Shown here: piece by piece, positions 46,850-58,139 of the stretch
Position numbering within the stretch: the stretch's first letter is position 1
Layout of the letters: every line of letters begins with the position of its first letter
NCBI GenBank assembly: GCA_035079385.1
Contig: JAVHKY010000010.1
Coordinates: 3,472,001-3,536,000 of the forward strand
Source of the DNA: Aspidiotus rigidus
Taxonomy: Eukaryota; Arthropoda; Insecta; Hemiptera; Diaspididae
Direction of reading: 5' to 3'
Length of the DNA stretch: 64,000 nucleotides
Program-made: the position numbers and the translations under genes
Notes under the pieces: generated by a model
What the model was told of the DNA's origin: nothing
Databases searched by the model: none
Seen by the model: the letters and a program-made list of their open reading frames with translations, nothing else

Positions 46850-47200
46850 GCTTGGAGCCTGAAGTTTTCCCAAGTCCTGAAAATGACGACGTGACAAGTT
46901 ACAAGCGCTGCAATTTCAAGGAAGCCGTCGTTTTCCCGTCATTTTTCCAAGTCCCCCTCCTATCATATAGAGCTTGGAGCCTGAAGTTTTTCCAAGTCCC
47001 GAAAATGATGACGTGACAATTTGAACGCGCTGCAATTTTAAGGAAGCCGTCGTTTTTCTAGGCCCCTCTCCTGTCATATATAGTTCAACAGTGGAAATCT
47101 TTCCAAGTCCGTAGTTCGAGAGTCGAAATTTTTCCAAGTCCCCCTCCTATCATACATAGCTTAAGGGTCGAAATTTTTCCAAGTCCCATTCCTATCATAT
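46850..47200 (+). repeat. Family R units, partly tandem
   Basis: AGCTTGGAGCCTGAAGTTTT and CCCAAGTCC.GAAAATGA, then GACGTGACAA and AAGGAAGCCGTCGTTTT, occur twice (46,848-46,936 and 46,970-47,056). CCAAGTCCCCCTCCTATCAT and GAGAGTCGAAATTTTTCCAA units follow to 47,200. Confidence 0.7.
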
Positions 47201-48480
47201 ATGAAAAGAAAAATGTCATACGAATATTGAGTATTTACAGTCAATTCTACCGACTCGATAATATCAAAGATTTACCAACGCCTTCAACAACCTCAATCTA
47301 CGAACGTTAAAATGATTGCCTAGTAATATCCTGTCATGTCAACCTTCGAGCGACAATCTGTATTATAATCATAAGTTGTACAGCAGTGAAACATTAAACA
47401 TTAAACGAAGAATCTCTCACTCCTTATCACTTATATAGCTCGAGGTTCAAATTTTTTTCAAGTTCCCCTCTCCCTCTCCGTGACCTCATCAACCTGACGT
47501 CAACAACCTCAGGCCACTCGAGCCCGCGAACAAAAATTTCCTGAAAGTACCCCTAACTAAAGGGATAGTGGGTTCCTCGCTAAAACTATTCACACACAAT
47601 ATGTTCGTCCCAACGTTGAGGTTGTGGTACAGCAGCGTACAATAAAGAAGTCGAAGTCGATGACCCTAACAAATGGTGAATTTTTATTGAATAAAGTTCT
47701 GTGGCCGTCAAATGTCAATTCGGGGAAATTATTGTACATGTACTGCAACTACATTGTGTGGGATTACTGATCAAAGAAATTTATCGGTAATTTTCGATGG
47801 GTATGAAAATGATGGTCTTAAAGGAGCCGAGTAGAGATGACGTGATGTCGACCGCGGGTGACATACATGAAATTTGATGCACACGCGCAAGTCCATGTGA
47901 AGCTTGAGAAAAAGAAGAATTTCACGGAGATGCTGATCATGCATTAAATTTGTATAGGTGGGAATGGATGTACGAGTACAAACAGCACATTTATTAATGC
48001 AGATGTCCTTATTGTCAATAGGGAGCTCTTGAAACAGCCACAGAAAAGGACTGTCAACTCATCTTTGGGGGGGGGGAGGGGGAGCTATTGATCTTCTGAT
48101 ATCGACAGTTGCTCTCACCTTATTCAGCATTTGGAAAATCTTAATAAAAATAGAATTATAGAAAATTAAACGAATAAATTGACAATATAATAAAAAACGT
48201 ATTGATATAGCATAAAAACTAATCTTGTTTTATTAGATAAAATTCTTTTTTACATTTTGAACAAGGTAAATATTTTTCGTATCCAAGGAATTTTCTTATA
48301 TAACAAGATCCTACAATAGAAACCTGAAAAAGTAAGTTAGAGTATGATAAAAGAGTAATATTATATAAATTTTTATAAAAATCTAATCTATTGAGTATAT
48401 TTACTGTTTTTTAAACTAAATTTTCAATATTATTAATAAAGACCTCTGGATTTTGAGTATTGTACAATTCATGTTGAAAG
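47201..48480. other. No gene; short family R scrap at 47.43-47.57 kb
   Basis: TATAGCTCGAGGTTCAAATT and AAGTTCCCCTCTCCC at 47,436-47,480 are family R. The rest, including the very AT-rich 48,120-48,480, has no supported feature. Confidence 0.4.
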
Positions 48481-49610
48481 GCCTAGCAGGAGCAATAGAT
48501 AAAATTGAAAAAAACTGTATAGAAAAGTATGGGCTCTCTGAAAAAAGTTCCGCTACTGAATATTGATAGTTGTACAATTGTGAAAATTTTGTTCCTCTGA
48601 ATTTCCATTAAAACTGATACAAATTGAGGAAAAAATATTAAAATTTTTAAGCAATTTGTACACAAATCAAATTTTAATTTCTTTTAGAATTGATACAATT
48701 TGTATACAAAAAATGTATGGAAATTTTAGTCTGTCTATGTTCCACCACTTATGAGTGTTGTACAATAGTGAAAAGTAAAATAAGAATTGATAAAAAAGAG
48801 ATAAAATTGATACAAAATGATACTAAAGTTTTGAGTAGTGGGTAAGAAAAAATAGTGAGAAATTATTAAATTTGCATTAAAAATAGCAAAATATTAAAAG
48901 AGTTGAAAATTAGATGAGTGTTCAGGAAAATTGTGTTATGTTTGGTGTGTTGAAAAAGTGGATTTTGCATGGAAAAATGAATGTGTCGTACGAGTGGCGC
49001 AGAGTTGAAAATGAGTTTAGCGTATAGAAAAATAGGGCTGGTGCAGGATGGGAAAATTTTTGTTCATCTATAAAAGAGATGAAATTGATACAAAAGTAAG
49101 AAAATATTCATACTCTCTGAAAATAGTTCCGCCACTGATTTTTAATAGTTGTACAATTGTGAAAAATTAGACTGACGTATATGAAAAACGTCATTAGAAC
49201 ACCTAGAATCTTGACGAAAAGAGATGAAATTGATACAAAAATGATACAAAAGTTTCGAGTAGTGAGTAAGAAAAAATAGTGAGAAATGATTAAATTTGCT
49301 TTAAAAAATGGTAAAATATCAAGAGTTGAAAATTTTTGAATGTTGAAAAAGTGGATGTTTAATAGAAAAAATGAGGTTGATGAATTTTTTTTAGGAGTTG
49401 AAAATAAGTTAAATACATAGAAAAAATGAGTTTGTTGCATAGAAAAATGATATTAAAGTGGCGCATGAATGAGTTAAGTTGAAAATGTAGTAAATTATGG
49501 TGGGAAAGAGATGAAATTGATACAAAAGTTTTGAGTAGTATATGAGTGGCGTAGAGTTGAAAATGGCTCTGGCGTATAGAAAAATGAGGGTGACGCACGA
49601 GTGGCGCAGG
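48480..49610 (+). repeat. Complex tandem repeat around ATGAAATTGATACAAAA
   Basis: The phrase A(A/T)(A/G)AAATTGATACAAAA with GTTTTGAGTAGTG, AGAAAAAATAGTGAGAAAT and GTTGAAAAT recurs at about 48,801, 49,224 and 49,511. The first two are 423 bases apart. GTTGTACAATTGTGAAAA also occurs at 48,570 and 49,147. AT-rich minus-strand frames here are artefacts. Confidence 0.75.
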
Positions 49611-51640
49611 TCATACATGATATATCTACTAGTACCCGAAAAAATCGACTGAGATATCGGCGTGATGTTATAGTAGCCTATATGTGTGTATCGACATGAG
49701 ATAGTGGCGTAATGTTAGTAACGTGTGTGTGTGTAAAGAAATGCACATAGACCCTTTCAATAGGTTCCTGATTGATAACAATGCAGGTAAACCTTTTTAT
49801 TAGGAACCTGTAAGACAGATACAATACTTGTAGTCCCTTCAATAGGTATATTTATATTGACTTTCGAGCTACTGATATACGTGAGAGGGGGGGGGGACTT
49901 GAAGAAATGTTGACTTTTGAGAGAGGGTGGAGTAGAAAAAGTTTTACCATCGAGTTGTACATAAACCGGGAGTTGATTTGGAACCAGATTTTTTTTTACA
50001 CCATTTATTTTTAAAAAATACGGCTAAATAAAGGCTTCGACAATGATTCATTTCGCCCTGAATTAAAATAACAGCAGAAGCGGTAAAAAGATCAAAAATA
50101 GAACAAAAATGGAGCAATTATGTACAATGACGAAAAGTAAAGTTTAAGACAAAAGTTAATTAATACTGTAATAGTAAAAAAAAAGAAAAGAAACGAGTTA
50201 GATTGTGATAGTGGAAGAGAAGGAATTAATGTAAGAGTAGATGATAGGGGGAGATGGAGAGATTTTTTGACATGGAGGCAATTAAGTGCAGTGAAAGGAC
50301 GTTGGATGTTGAAGTTGGTAAGTAAAGAATGAAACGTTTTTTGTTAAGTGGTAGAGGGCATTGGAAAAGAAGATGGTTCAGGTCTGCAGCTATCATATCC
50401 CCCATATGGAAAGGGCAAACAGGAGAAATATGTGGAAGGAATTTAGATTAAGACACGGTGGTAGGAAACTGGAGTACAGTGTTTTTTGAGAATGAGAAAG
50501 CATGGCGCCGTATTCCGCCAATTGGAGGTCAAACTGTAGGTACTCACAAAAAAATCAATTTGAGGTGATTTTATTAACTTCGGGACAAATATACAAATAT
50601 AGAACAGCATTTGTGAGCAGATTCAACCCAAACATTTGCGAGTGTTTCGAAAAATCGGTTCTTGTGTTAATGCTGCAGACCGAGCCGCTAGGCATGCCCC
50701 CGTCAGCGGCTCGTGTATACGTATGATCGGAATTTCTATGTTCACCCTTCTCATACATGGCTTGAAAGTCGAAATTTTTTCAAATGCCCCAATTTTTCCA
50801 AGTCTCAGAGTATAGATCAGAGGACTCCTTTTTTCCGATCAGCATTTATACACAAGCCTCAATTTACCAAGAGATCGGCGAATGACGGATATTGGCCTTT
50901 TTTCTCGAATAACCGCCAATGATTTAAGGTTCCCTGTGATGGAAGATGCACAACCAGAATTTTCCGACTGAATAAATGTGCAGAATTTTAAAGAGACTTA
51001 CATCATTCCATTATCAACCTCGGGTATTTTTGTCTTAAGATCTTACATCAATCATTGACTTTCCTGTACTTCTCATCAGTTTTTTACATACCCATTTAAC
51101 TCCAATATGGGCTCTAAACCGTTTCTGTCCTTGTAACTTATAAAATACATCTCATTTTCCGTTGAGTTTTCGAAAACTCCTTCGTTAGGTAGATAGGTAT
51201 GATATTATCGATGAAAATATCATAGCGGTGTTCTATTTTATAGATAAGGTCTATTGAGCGGAGGTTGCAATCGCCGCATAATCGCATGAAATAGTCGTCA
51301 TCTCTCGTTTCAATGTATGTTACTAAGTTACTTTCGATTCTTACGATAATACAATATCAGTAATGATCCTAACCTTCAGCTAACCTATATTCTGTGAGTA
51401 CCGTCTCTTCTCGTGTTAGAAGTCATTTTTTAGAATCAATCTATAACTATGTGGGTCAATCGACACAAAGCTTTGAGTGTAGACTATAACTTTATCAGTA
51501 TAATTGTACACTCACGATAATAAGTTGAGAAACTTTCCGATAGTTATAAGTTATCGATTCGGCTCAAAGATTACAAATGGTAAAACACTTGGGGCCAGTT
51601 TTACCAGGTACAAGGAGTTCTCCAGGGTACGAGCCATAAC
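49611..51640. other. No gene; family R traces
   Basis: AACCTGATTG/AACCTGTAAG text and GAGAGGGGGGGGGGACTTG (49,760-49,920), and TACATGGCTTGAAAGTCG (50,755) with TTCCAAGTC, are decayed family R. No supported CDS. Confidence 0.4.
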
Positions 51641-51706
51641 GAGTGCGAGGGATGAAGGTACAGACAGGTATAAAATGACGTGTCTGTATCTTCATCCCTG
51701 GCACTC
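51641..51706. repeat. Hairpin, ~26-bp arms
   Basis: GAGTGCGAGGGATGAAGGTA followed by CAGACA is the inverse of TGTCTGTATCTTCATCCCTG followed by GCACTC, with two mismatches and a 14-base loop. It could be a small MITE or structured RNA. No gene adjoins it. Confidence 0.8.
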
Positions 51707-52180
51707 AAAGTGCTAATCAACGATTTAATCCTAATTCTAGCTCAAGTCGCCAAAATTGGGCGCTCTATTGATTAACCTGTCACGTGACTTCAAGTGTTGT
51801 TGGTAGAATTGGCCCTATGGAAGCTACTATATGGATGGGAGATTTCAAAAAATACGTTGTTTCCGGACAACGTAGATGGCTTTTAAATTTTCTAACAATT
51901 ACAGATTTTGGTTTTCTGAAACTACCGGTAAAAATTTCTCAACTTTGTATCGAATTGCTATTTGATGCTGAGGTACGTCAGCCAATTTGCTGCAATAAGT
52001 CAATAGACTGACACGACGCAACAGTCTTTGCTAAAGACAGTAAATGATTGCTGGAAGAGCCCGGGGCTGGTTTCGGGGATCGACTGTAGACAGCTGTAAG
52101 GATGTCTAGATCCGGGGCTAGGGATTTTCACCAACAAAGAACTGTGCGGAATTCTTCCCTGGTAAATTGGCTGTCGAAGA
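51707..52180. other. No gene recognised
   Basis: The 75-codon frame at 51,784-52,011 has no motif. The stretch from about 52,020 may already be the upstream part of the LINE. Confidence 0.3.
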
Positions 52181-52189
52181 GTCAGTCCC

Positions 52190-53400
52190 AAATCTACCAT
52201 GTTACCACCAACGAATCCTACCTGTACTTCACCTCTAGGAAGCCTTTCCTCGGGTCTGAAGACACCTTATCTCTACCAAACTCCACAAAATTTGTCACCA
52301 AGGCCACCTCCCGGATATTCTGAAAACTTTTCTTGACAGAACTCTTTTAGTAAGAATCCATAACCTAACCTCCTTTTCTCTGTCGGTTCAGAACGGAGTC
52401 CCCCAAGGCGAAGTTTGAACGATATGACCAGACATGCTAGCCCTCACCTCACCCAACGTCTTTTTGCTGACAATCACAACACCTCTATCTGCTCGGCTAA
52501 CCCTAAAGAGGCCACCGACTCCTCCAGAAAACCATCAACTCAATCACTGAATGGACATGAGAAGATGGATTCAGATTTTCCTCCTCAAAAACCAATTCAG
52601 TTATTTTCAAAAAGAAGAACCCTATCATGTATCCCTCCATTAATTTTTCAAAACTTCGAAATTCGATCGCATAACTACGGCAAACTTCTCGGCTAACACT
52701 TTGATAGAAAACTTATCTTGGCTCCCCTCATTAAATCCTTGAAAGCCTAATGAACGTTTTGAAATTCATATCCCACCCCTCTAAAGGATGTAACAGAAAA
52801 TTACTACTCCAACTGTACAAACTGAAGGCAGGCTGCTAGTAGCTGGTAAATTAAAATTAAAAAAAAAAAAGCCTCACATCCAATTTATAACCCAGCCAAC
52901 AAAATTATCCTCGCCTTCCCGACCCCACTCAAACTTCCTCTCTCAAAATTATCCTGGGAGCTTATCGTACTAGCCTCAGATTTAGCCTATGCGCAGAGTC
53001 CTCAGAACCACCCCTTCACTTTCATACCTCCAACTATTCATCCTCTGTCTCCCAATTTACGAACGAATTTTTCTCCTTCACAACAACCAACCCTCCACCA
53101 AACATATTCGCCTCAAATTCAATCACCTTCTTAATGAACCGTTCATAGCAAACCCCCTACAACCCATACATTCGATCTACCCCTTCACCTTGGACTCACA
53201 CACTCCTACATAACTTCCGCTCCCAATTCCTAACCCTTCCATCTAGCTTTTAGACAATTCAACAGTTGATCATTTTTTCTCAGACCCCAACTCTCACCTC
53301 TTCGTTCTTCCACAAATACACCCTCCTCTCTCACTCCAGCACTAAAAAACAACCACGAAATCATTTGTGATACCCTGAAATATTTACAACTAGCTGATAA
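52190..53400 (+). mobile_element. LINE fragment, RT to post-RT
   Basis: It translates to ILKTFLDRTLLVRIHNLTSF and VQNGVPQGEV (52,315-52,410), the RT motif B region. After a deletion it gives NDMTRHASPHLTQRLFADNH (52,416-52,475), motif C with ADD changed to ADN, and then SSKTN-like text. Further on come IILGAYRTSLRFSLCAESSE (52,945-53,010) and PPLHFHTSNY. An A-rich patch (52,855-52,870) interrupts it. The matching minus-strand LINE at 58-59.8 kb has nearly the same RT text, so both belong to one family. Dead. Confidence 0.8.
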
Positions 53401-55505
53401 ATCTAACTGTCCACACTAACTCCACCCAACATTAATCTATAGAAAGTTCACCTTCCTTACTGCCTTTCTAATTTATCATTATAATTATTACATAAATAAT
53501 TTTGTACTCGGAGCTAAATAACCCCAGGGTAGCTGATAGCTCGTTGAAATAAAATAAATGAGATACGATTCTGCGGAGGGGAGGAGGGCATTGTGAGTAT
53601 TCGATGTTAGGTCAGCGAAGGATTGCGAGTTATCTTGAGATATTTTAATTATTTCTACAGGGCGACATTTTTCCGTTTACTACGTCGATCATTTATGACA
53701 GTTCAAATTAGTAGAGGTGTACCTACTTTTCACCCCTTTTTCTGCATATTTCACTGATTATATAATTATTCCGAGAAATAATAACGTTATACTCATCAGC
53801 AAAAGGTCATATACATTCATCATAAGATGCAACAAGTAGAGCTAAGCTAAACCTCAGAAATCAAGATCTGATTTTCAAATATTTAAAAAGATCATTAAAG
53901 AGAAATACCGCAGTAGTTCTAAGATACTCAATTATCATCGATAAATTAGAAATAAATAGACCCTATTCAATTCGCCAACTCGGCTTAAAAAAATAATCTG
54001 AAATTGATCATGATACAGCTCGTCTAGATAGAATATCTTTCATTTTCAATTTCCGTAGCCGCAAAGGAGATGATAAAAAACTAAATTGAAAGCTTAGATA
54101 ATTGATTAAAAGTAAGATGTTTTAGCTTAATAATACGTCTATATAGACAAAGACGTTAGATAATCGGTACACTCTTGACCAAAATGATACGCGCTTATAG
54201 TTTTTAATGCTATATTCAGGTTTAAGCTTTTCTGAGAATAATTTACATTCGCTGCACCACTTGAGCCGGGACAACTTCTTATGTTTATGGTATTGTTAAT
54301 CGAGCATCGGTTGACTGATCAGGCGATTATATGTAGGCTAAACGAGGCGCGATCAAATACCGTAACACGGGAACGTAGCATTAAATTATTCTAAGCTCAA
54401 TGAATTTTTTCATTTCTCCTCCCTCTTCTTCCCTGTGAGGAATTTATGCGAGCCGATATGCCTATCCCGCGCGAGCAATGTGCCGTGTTTATACGCTATT
54501 TAAATTTCGCGCCCCGTACCAACTTTTAATTGGCGACTCGCTAAGTCATAGGCTATTTACTTCACCTTGCGATGTCGATCGTAAACGATATAGGTACGTA
54601 AATTTTCTCAACTTACTCGGATCCATCTTCTGGTTTTCTTGATGTTTTCACACGATTTTCTCACTTTTCTATTATTAACACATCCGATAGTTCAATTTAT
54701 TTGGCGCGAACATCACATCGGGTATTACAATCGCGAGCGGTACCGTAATCGAATCGAGTAAATTAAAAAACGCCGTAGACGAATGAAAAACACTTTTACA
54801 CTCAAACTAAACACTTGAGGGGAGCTAAGCTCGTCAAGCAGCACAAACGAAGCGTTAGACTGGCAGAAATACGTTTCGTACTGCTGATACAATCGGTTCG
54901 AAACAGATTCGCTCGCTTAGTTTCAGACGGACCATGTAGCGCGTAATTGCATACTCTTTTCCCTGACCCCTTCTTCTTTACACGAGTTCGCGCGCTCCCG
55001 TTAGGGATAACGAAGCGTCGGCGTCATTTGGATATACGCGAAGGTGATCGCGCGGACCGCGTACAACCAACCGTCGATACGATTCTTCGCCACGCCTCTG
55101 TCATCTGAAACAGTATGGCGGCACTTTGACAAAACAAAATTTACTTTTTACGCCCTCTAATAATAATAAGTTCCGACGTCTTTTCCGGTCGGATTTCCTT
55201 CTTACAGAGTCCAGTCGGACGTTATACGGGTACAACAAAGTATACGAGTATACCTTTGAAAATAATTGTGGATCGAGAATTCTTGACGAAGATGAATCAG
55301 CAGCCAGTTCCTTCTAAAATTACAGACTTTGCTCTTCGTTCTAATTCGTTGTTTTTAGCAACATAAACCAAGCGACCGCAGTAATTCCAAACCTTTTACT
55401 ACACTGAGGGTTATCAGCTCGGCGGTTTATAATTATTGATAATACATCTAATAAATTAAGAAGGGGTAATTTTTAGATTATTGAGGGACTGTTAGAAAAT
55501 GGTAG
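53401..55505. other. Intergenic, with CpG-rich promoter-like part
   Basis: 54,430-55,110 is clearly richer in CpG (many CGCG and TCGA) than the rest. It ends near ACAGTATGGCGGCACTTTG, a YY1-like ATGGCGGC context at about 55,112. The following 63-codon frame (55,126-55,317) has no motif. This could be a promoter or first exon of a gene whose body lies outside recognisable range. No CDS is claimed. Confidence 0.35.
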
Positions 55506-55702
55506 TACACTGAGAGAAGAGAATAGTCTTGGTGACTATGAAAAAAAGTTTCGAATTAAGACAATCACCTTTTTTTTTTGTCAATTTGATCATTTTTTCC
55601 AGTTATTTTGACTGTAAAATCCAGTCTCGGTGATAAAAAAAGGTGACGTGTCCTAATTTAAATTTAAGCCACCAAGACTATTGTCTTCTCTTAATGTAGT
55701 GA
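55506..55702. mobile_element. Small foldback MITE
   Basis: TACACTGAGAGAAGAGAATA and GTCTTGGTGACTA on the left are the inverse of GCCACCAAGACTATTGTCTT and CTCTTAATGTAGTG on the right. Inner arms (CACCTTTTTT with AAAAAAAGGTG) also pair. Length about 197 bases, no coding capacity. Confidence 0.75.
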
Positions 55703-55842
55703 GTCGGAGAAAAGTTTTTTTTTTTCTTTCCTTCTTCTTTTTTTTCATAAGAAGAATGACATTCCTAAACGGCCTAAGTCTATTTTCGCAACTTTTCAGT
55801 AGAGCAGTAGAGTGAAAAAACTGTGTACCTTTTTGAAATTTT

Positions 55843-57982
55843 GGCTCTAGCCGGGTAAGGGAGGGGGGGGGGGGGATGGCCTTGGTCGGAAAATTTTCTA
55901 AATGTCCGTCAAAATGTTGTTCCTAATGAGAAAACTCGAAATCCAAAAAATTGGACCCGTCTGCTCACTCACATGGTCTGAAGAGCTATTTTTAGGCCTA
56001 AAATCCAAATGGCTATATCTCAGCCAATAATGGTCGCACAGCGATGAAACTTGAGGGCATCTTAGTATATGTGAACGTTCATCCATGGTATTTTTTTCAA
56101 AAAAAAACCCTAGTTTCTAGCTATAACAAAACTTCAAAATCGAATAAAAAAAAAAATCGGGGGGAGGCACCTGGGGAAAATCATTCATTTGAAGCGCCAT
56201 ACCCTCTACTACAACATACATGAGTACCATAGTCCTCGGTGAGGTGCAACATTCCCAAAAAAATCAATATTTAATGAATTTCTGTGATTTTCCCATGAAT
56301 ACGGGGGTGAACTATGACTGCTACCGCAATAGACCGCGAGAAATCAATAGTGAATGTTCGAGGTGACAAATACGCACTCCTCTGTGAGACGAAATGGGAA
56401 TGTTTATAGATCAAAAATATATTTTTAGTATTTCGTTTATCGATTTGGTCAATTCTTATGTAAACACGTCTACCGCTGAGGTGGAGTACGTTAGATTGAG
56501 TAAAATAGTTGAAAAATTCTCCAGTTGCTGGAACAGTCTGAAAATAGTAGAGAAGTGAGAAAATCCACTTTTTCAACCTGGAGAACTGCGATTTTTCATA
56601 TATCATTCATCAATTAGGTTAATTCTTAAGTAAACATGTCTGCTGAGTTTGAAAAAAATAGTCAATAAATTCTCCAGCCGCTGGAACCTTCTGGAAATGA
56701 CAAATAATCGAGAAAATTCACTTTTTCGCCCTGGAGGACCGTGAGTATTTGTATTTTGTTCATCAACTAGGTCGATTCACATGTAAACACATCCGCTGTG
56801 TTTGAACAAAATGGTCAAAAAATTCTCCAGTCGCTGGAACGTTCTGGAAGTGACAAATAATCGATCAAATCCACTTTTTCACCCTGGAGGACCGTGAGTT
56901 TTGGTATTTCATTCATCAATTAGGTCAGTTCTTACGTAAACATGTTCGCCGAGTTTGAAAAAAATGGTCCAAAAATTCTCCAGCCGCTGGAGCCTTCTGG
57001 AAATGACAAATAATCGAGAAAATCCAATTTTTCACCCTGGAGACCTAATTGATGAACAAAATACAAATACTCACGGTCCTCCAGGGCGAAAAAGTGAATT
57101 TTCTCGATTATTTGTCATTTCCAGAAGGTTCCAGCGGCTGGAGAATTTTTTGATTATTTTTTTCAAACTCAGCGGACATATTTACTTAAGAATTAACCTG
57201 ATTGATGAAGGATATATGAAAAATCGCAGTTCTCCAGGTTGAAAAAGTGGATTTTCTCACTTCTCGACTATTTTCAGACTGTTCCAGCAACTGGAGAATT
57301 TTTCAACTATTTTACTCAATCTAACGTACTCCACCTCAGCGGTGGACGTGTTTACATAAGAATTGACCAAATCGATAAACGAAATACTAAAAATATATTT
57401 TTGGTCTATCAACATTCCCATTTCATCTCACGGAGGAGTGCGTATTTTGCACCTCGAACATTGACCATTGATTTCTCACGGTCTATTGCGGTAGCAGTCG
57501 TAGTTCACCCCGCTATTCATGGAAAAATCACAGAAATTCATTAAATTTAATATTGATTTTTTTGGGAATGTTGCACCTCACCGAGGACTATGGTACTCAT
57601 GTATGTTGTAGTAGAGGGTATGGCGCTTCAAATGAATGATTTTCCCCAGGTGCCTCCCCCCCCCGATTTTTTTTATTCGAGTTTGAAGTTTTGTTATAGT
57701 TAGAAACTAGGGAAAATATGAATGGTTTTTTTTTGAAAAAAATACCATGGATGAACGTTCACATATACTAAGATGCCCTCAAGTTTCATCGCTGTGCGAT
57801 CATTATTGGCTGAGATATAGCCATTTGGATTTTAGGCCTAAAAATAGCTCTTCAGACCATGTGAGTGAGCAGACGGGTCCAATTTTTTGGATTTCGAGTT
57901 TCCTCATTGGGGACAACATTTTGACGGACATTTGGAAAATTTTCCGACCAAGGCCATTTTCCCCCCTTACCCGGCTGGAGCC
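55843..57982. mobile_element. 2.14-kb palindromic foldback element
   Basis: The arms meet near 57,043. The left end GGCTCTAGCCGGGTAAGG matches the inverse of the right end CCTTACCCGGCTGGAGCC, and the match continues inward with few differences through GGCCTTGGTCGG, TCACTCACATGGTCTGAAG, CCAATAATGGTCGCACAGCG and ACCTCACCGAGGAC. The left arm (about 1.2 kb) exceeds the right (about 0.94 kb) because it holds extra 153-bp units. Each arm has the same open frame (MDERSHILRCPQVSSLCDHY), on opposite strands. I recognise no transposase, and flanking TTT/TTT is the only hint of a target duplication. Confidence 0.88.
56437..57042 (-). repeat. 153-bp tandem units in the palindrome's left arm
   Basis: TTCATCAATTAGG starts at 56,606, 56,759 (CAACTAGG) and 56,912, giving a period of 153. 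An older, more divergent unit starts near 56,437. Each unit carries GTAAACA, AAATTCTCCAG(C/T)CGCTGGA, ATGACAAATAATCGA and CACTTTTTC.CCCTGGAG. The right arm has only about one and a half inverse units. Confidence 0.85.
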
Positions 57983-58139
57983 TTTATCGAACGACTGTGA
58001 CTGTCAACAGTTTTCCAGTCGAGTGTTTCTAAAAACGAAATATGAACGGCGAAAAATTTTCACTTCAATTATCATAACAGGAACGAGGAACCGGCAATAA
58101 TGCGACACTGAACTAAGGCTGGTTTGGAACAGCAAGTTT

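Noticed and set aside
56271..57544. Pairs of about 100-codon frames (IYFLSRR-like text) in both arms of the 2.14-kb palindrome
   Set aside because: They mirror each other because the DNA is palindromic. No domain, and the 153-bp units translate as repeats, so coding is not supported.
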